In this document: one piece after another, positions 3,299 to 5,484 of the stretch
How the letters are laid out: every line of letters starts with the position of its first letter
Numbering within the stretch: the first letter of the stretch is position 1
Assembly (NCBI GenBank): GCA_030607765.1
Contig: JAUWJJ010000094.1
Location: 1-5,484, forward strand
Length of the DNA: 5,484 nucleotides
DNA from: Candidatus Aerophobota bacterium
GTDB lineage: Bacteria > Aerophobota > Aerophobia > Aerophobales > B3-G15
Direction of reading: 5' to 3'
The notes under the pieces: model-generated
Database searches by the model: none
Told to the model about the DNA's origin: nothing
What the model saw: the letters and a program-made list of their open reading frames with translations, nothing else
Made by a program: the position numbers and the translations under genes

Positions 3299-5484
3299 CT
3301 AAGTTTTCTTAAAATCTTCAGTGAATTCAGTGTTCTCAGTGGTTAATTTCTTTGACTTTTCTTTTCTCTCTTCAAAAAGGGTATAAATTACCGGGATAAT
3401 AAGCAAGGTGATAAATGTTCCTACTATAAGCCCTCCGATAACCGAGCGAGCCATAGGAGCCCAGTTTTCCGCTCCAGGCCCTATTTGTAAAGCCAGGGGA
3501 GTCATAGCTAAAATAGTGGTCAAAGCAGTCATTAACACGGGACGAAATCTGATTCTTCCGGCTTCTCTCACTGCCTCATGAACACCTCTGCCTCTTTGAC
3601 GTAAAAGATTGGTATAATCAACCAGAACAATGGAGTTGTTAATTACAATACCCATCAGCATTATTATCCCAATCATAGAAACTACACTTAAAGTAGTACC
3701 GGTTATAAAAAGCATCCAGGTTACTCCTATTAGAGATAGAGGAATGGTAAGGAACATAATAAAAGGGTCTCTTAAAGATTCAAACTCAGAAGCCATAACC
3801 ATATAAACTAAAAGCATTCCTACTATTAGAGCGTAAACCAGCCAGATTATAGATTTTCGCATATCCTCTCCACTTCCTCCTGTTTCCCAGCGAAAGTCAG
3901 GAGGAAAGTCAGTCTTGGAAACCTTAGTTTCAACATCATCAAGAACATCCCCCAGAGCTCTTCCCACTGCCCGAAAAGATACATCGGCCATTCGATGCTG
4001 GTCTTTTCTTTCTATTGTCAAAGGAGCTTGAGTATAATTTATATCTACTACATCGGCTAATTTAATATATACTCCCTTGGGAGTGAGTATTCTTAGATTC
4101 CCTATATCCTCAATTTTGGATCTATCTTTTTCTTTCATTCTTACCAGAATGTTGTATTCTATCCCCTTTTCCTTATACAGGGAGGCGATTGATCCTTGAA
4201 TAGCTGTTTTTATCAGTTGAGACACATAATAAGTGGAAAGACCAAAATCATATAGCTTATCTCTATTATACTCAATACTGATTTGGGGACGACCTTCCTT
4301 TTCCATACTGTTCTCAACATCCATAGCCCCAGATACATTTTTTATCTCCTCTTCTACCTGATGGGATATTTGGCGAAGTTTGGTTAAATCGTATCCATAG
4401 ATTTCTATATTGGCCCCGGTAGGAGTTCCCATTCCTCCAGCGTGCATACCTGAGGTAAATTTTACCTCAGTTTCCGGAAGATCTGAAGAGAGAATTTTGC
4501 GTAGTTGGGCTTCGATTTGTTGAGTAGATCTTTTGCGCTTGCTTCTATCCACCAGTTCTAAGCTTATGATGCCAGCATGGGAGCCTTCGCTCCAAAAAGC
4601 TGCCAAACCACTTCCCGCCCCTAAGTCTATGTATAAGGTCTTTAGCTCCGGAACTTTTTCTCTTATTATCTCCTCAGCTTTCTGGAAAGTTTTATTCGTT
4701 TCCTCTAATCTTGTTCCCACCGGCATTTTTATATTTATGTCAATTGAACCTGTATCCATTTCCGGGATAAAGGAAACTCCTACAAGTTTGAAAAGAACAA
4801 ACATGCTCAGAAGGAAAATTCCTCCTGTGATAGCTAAACCCCGTTTGCGGTAAGTTAAACACCAGTTAAGTATCTTATCGTATATGTAAATGCCCTTTTC
4901 AGTGAAGCTGCCCAGAGAATAAGTTAAACCCTTGTTTTGAGAATCACTAAGGTGCAGGATGCGTGATGAAACTAAGGGAACCAGGGTAAGAGCCACAAAA
5001 AGCGAAATTAATAAAGAAAAGGTTATGGTAAGAGCCATATCCCGAAAGATCTGACCGGCTATACCCGGAACAAAGACTATGGGGAAGAATACACAAATTG
5101 TGGTTAGAGTAGAGGCAGTAATAGCAGTGGCTACCTCTGATGAACCAATAATAGCTCCCTGACCAGCCGGTTCCCCTCTCTCTCGATGACGGAATATACT
5201 TTCCAGAACTACAATGGAATTATCTACAAAAAGACCCACTCCCAGAGCCAGCCCTCCCATAGAGACGATGTTCATAGTTACCCCGAATAAATTCATTACA
5301 ATAAAGGTGGCGATGATGGAAACAGGTATAGAAATCAAAACAACTATGGTACTTCTGAAACTGCGCAGAAAAATGAAAATTATCACTCCACACAGAATCA
5401 CAGCTAAAATAATAGTATTCAAAAGGTTACCAAAACATACGTTATAAATTTTAGATCCCACTAACATAACGTGACGTTTAAACC
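3299..5484 (-). CDS. RND-family efflux transporter, inner-membrane pump subunit (partial, start beyond the right edge)
   Basis: The frame stays open to the window end. The ATG at 5467 lies inside the protein, just before the second transmembrane helix, so roughly the first 330 residues are missing. Numbering from 5467: TM2 at about 15-35 is followed by FLRSFRSTIVVLISIPVS. TM4 carries GLALGVGLFVDNSIVVLES, where D82 matches the first proton-relay aspartate of AcrB and the second is N. TM6 lies near 145-165. The second porter region is about 235-535, including FIPEMDTGSI. TM8-TM12 span about 538-697 and contain MGIVINNSIVLVDYTN (605-620), with N-N where AcrB has K-N. This pattern suits HAE1-type drug/lipophile pumps rather than heavy-metal exporters, but the substrate is unknown. 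The tail after residue 700 is repeat-derived. The PII-like gene follows. Confidence 0.93.
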   Translation of the reverse strand, partial: FKRHVMLVGSKIYNVCFGNLLNTIILAVILCGVIIFIFLRSFRSTIVVLISIPVSIIATFIVMNLFGVTMNIVSMGGLALGVGLFVDNSIVVLESIFRHRERGEPAGQGAIIGSSEVATAITASTLTTICVFFPIVFVPGIAGQIFRDMALTITFSLLISLFVALTLVPLVSSRILHLSDSQNKGLTYSLGSFTEKGIYIYDKILNWCLTYRKRGLAITGGIFLLSMFVLFKLVGVSFIPEMDTGSIDINIKMPVGTRLEETNKTFQKAEEIIREKVPELKTLYIDLGAGSGLAAFWSEGSHAGIISLELVDRSKRKRSTQQIEAQLRKILSSDLPETEVKFTSGMHAGGMGTPTGANIEIYGYDLTKLRQISHQVEEEIKNVSGAMDVENSMEKEGRPQISIEYNRDKLYDFGLSTYYVSQLIKTAIQGSIASLYKEKGIEYNILVRMKEKDRSKIEDIGNLRILTPKGVYIKLADVVDINYTQAPLTIERKDQHRMADVSFRAVGRALGDVLDDVETKVSKTDFPPDFRWETGGSGEDMRKSIIWLVYALIVGMLLVYMVMASEFESLRDPFIMFLTIPLSLIGVTWMLFITGTTLSVVSMIGIIMLMGIVINNSIVLVDYTNLLRQRGRGVHEAVREAGRIRFRPVLMTALTTILAMTPLALQIGPGAENWAPMARSVIGGLIVGTFITLLIIPVIYTLFEERKEKSKKLTTENTEFTEDFKKT
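3314..3345 (-). repeat. Intergenic-type repeat forming the C-terminal tail of the pump
   Basis: On the minus strand three 9-nt units starting ACTGA (3340-3332, 3331-3323, 3322-3314) follow TTAACC and encode T-E-N, T-E-F, T-E-D. I recognise the TTAACCACTGAGAACAC type of sequence as an intergenic repeat found in many environmental bacterial genomes. Here it is read in frame as the last residues of the RND protein, past the usual end of the family after TM12. Confidence 0.7.

Noticed and set aside
4533..5447. Two plus-strand frames (4533-4853 and 5214-5447) inside the pump gene
   Set aside because: Both are antisense to conserved RND transporter sequence and lack start signals.
5465..5467. ATG as the start of the pump gene
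   Set aside because: The frame stays open to the window edge, no binding site precedes it, and it falls in the middle of a normal RND protein; the gene is cut by the window.

Overview
The window reads as a piece of an AT-rich chromosome from an uncultured bacterium, probably from an environmental candidate phylum. The grounds are ordinary bacterial signals (Shine-Dalgarno sites, TTGACA/TATAAT promoters, one TTG start), a cyclic-di-GMP riboswitch, an RND efflux pump with a PII-like companion, and many short palindromic intergenic repeats of a kind common in metagenome-derived genomes. No gene here fixes the taxonomy.

Left part (1-620), read on the minus strand. A perfect-consensus promoter (590-617) starts a transcript that immediately enters a c-di-GMP-I (GEMM-I) riboswitch aptamer (about 487-575). 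A Rho-independent terminator (445-481) follows. The 5' half of the terminator can pair with the aptamer's first hairpin, which gives a complete transcription-attenuation switch. About 230 nt of further leader, holding a strong nested hairpin (356-417), leads to a response-regulator gene that starts at 208 and runs off the left edge. The likely logic is that c-di-GMP controls synthesis of a two-component response regulator.

Middle-left (640-2230), plus strand. A second promoter (646-674) fires in the opposite direction, its -35 box 28 bp from the -35 of the riboswitch promoter. A leader of nearly 400 nt is filled with palindromic repeats: two copies of a three-way-junction element plus a degenerate relative. 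It ends at a complete MscS-family mechanosensitive channel gene (1069-2100).

Middle-right (2100-3300). The mscS gene converges on a small membrane-anchored SAM-dependent methyltransferase gene (minus strand, TTG start at 2751). Two copies of one long palindrome (2164-2228 and 2782-2831) bracket the methyltransferase and probably act as terminators. Next comes a 94-residue PII-like protein of the PG0541 transporter-associated type (minus strand, start 3120).

Right part (3299-5484), minus strand. This is the C-terminal two thirds of an inner-membrane RND efflux transporter. Its start lies beyond the right edge, and its last residues are encoded by an intergenic-type repeat. The PII-like gene follows it on the same strand and is probably its functional partner. 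The outer-membrane channel and membrane-fusion protein expected with such a pump are not in the window.

No wholly new multi-gene system is visible. The best leads are the riboswitch-controlled response regulator, the pump plus PII-like pairing, and the dense nested palindromes.
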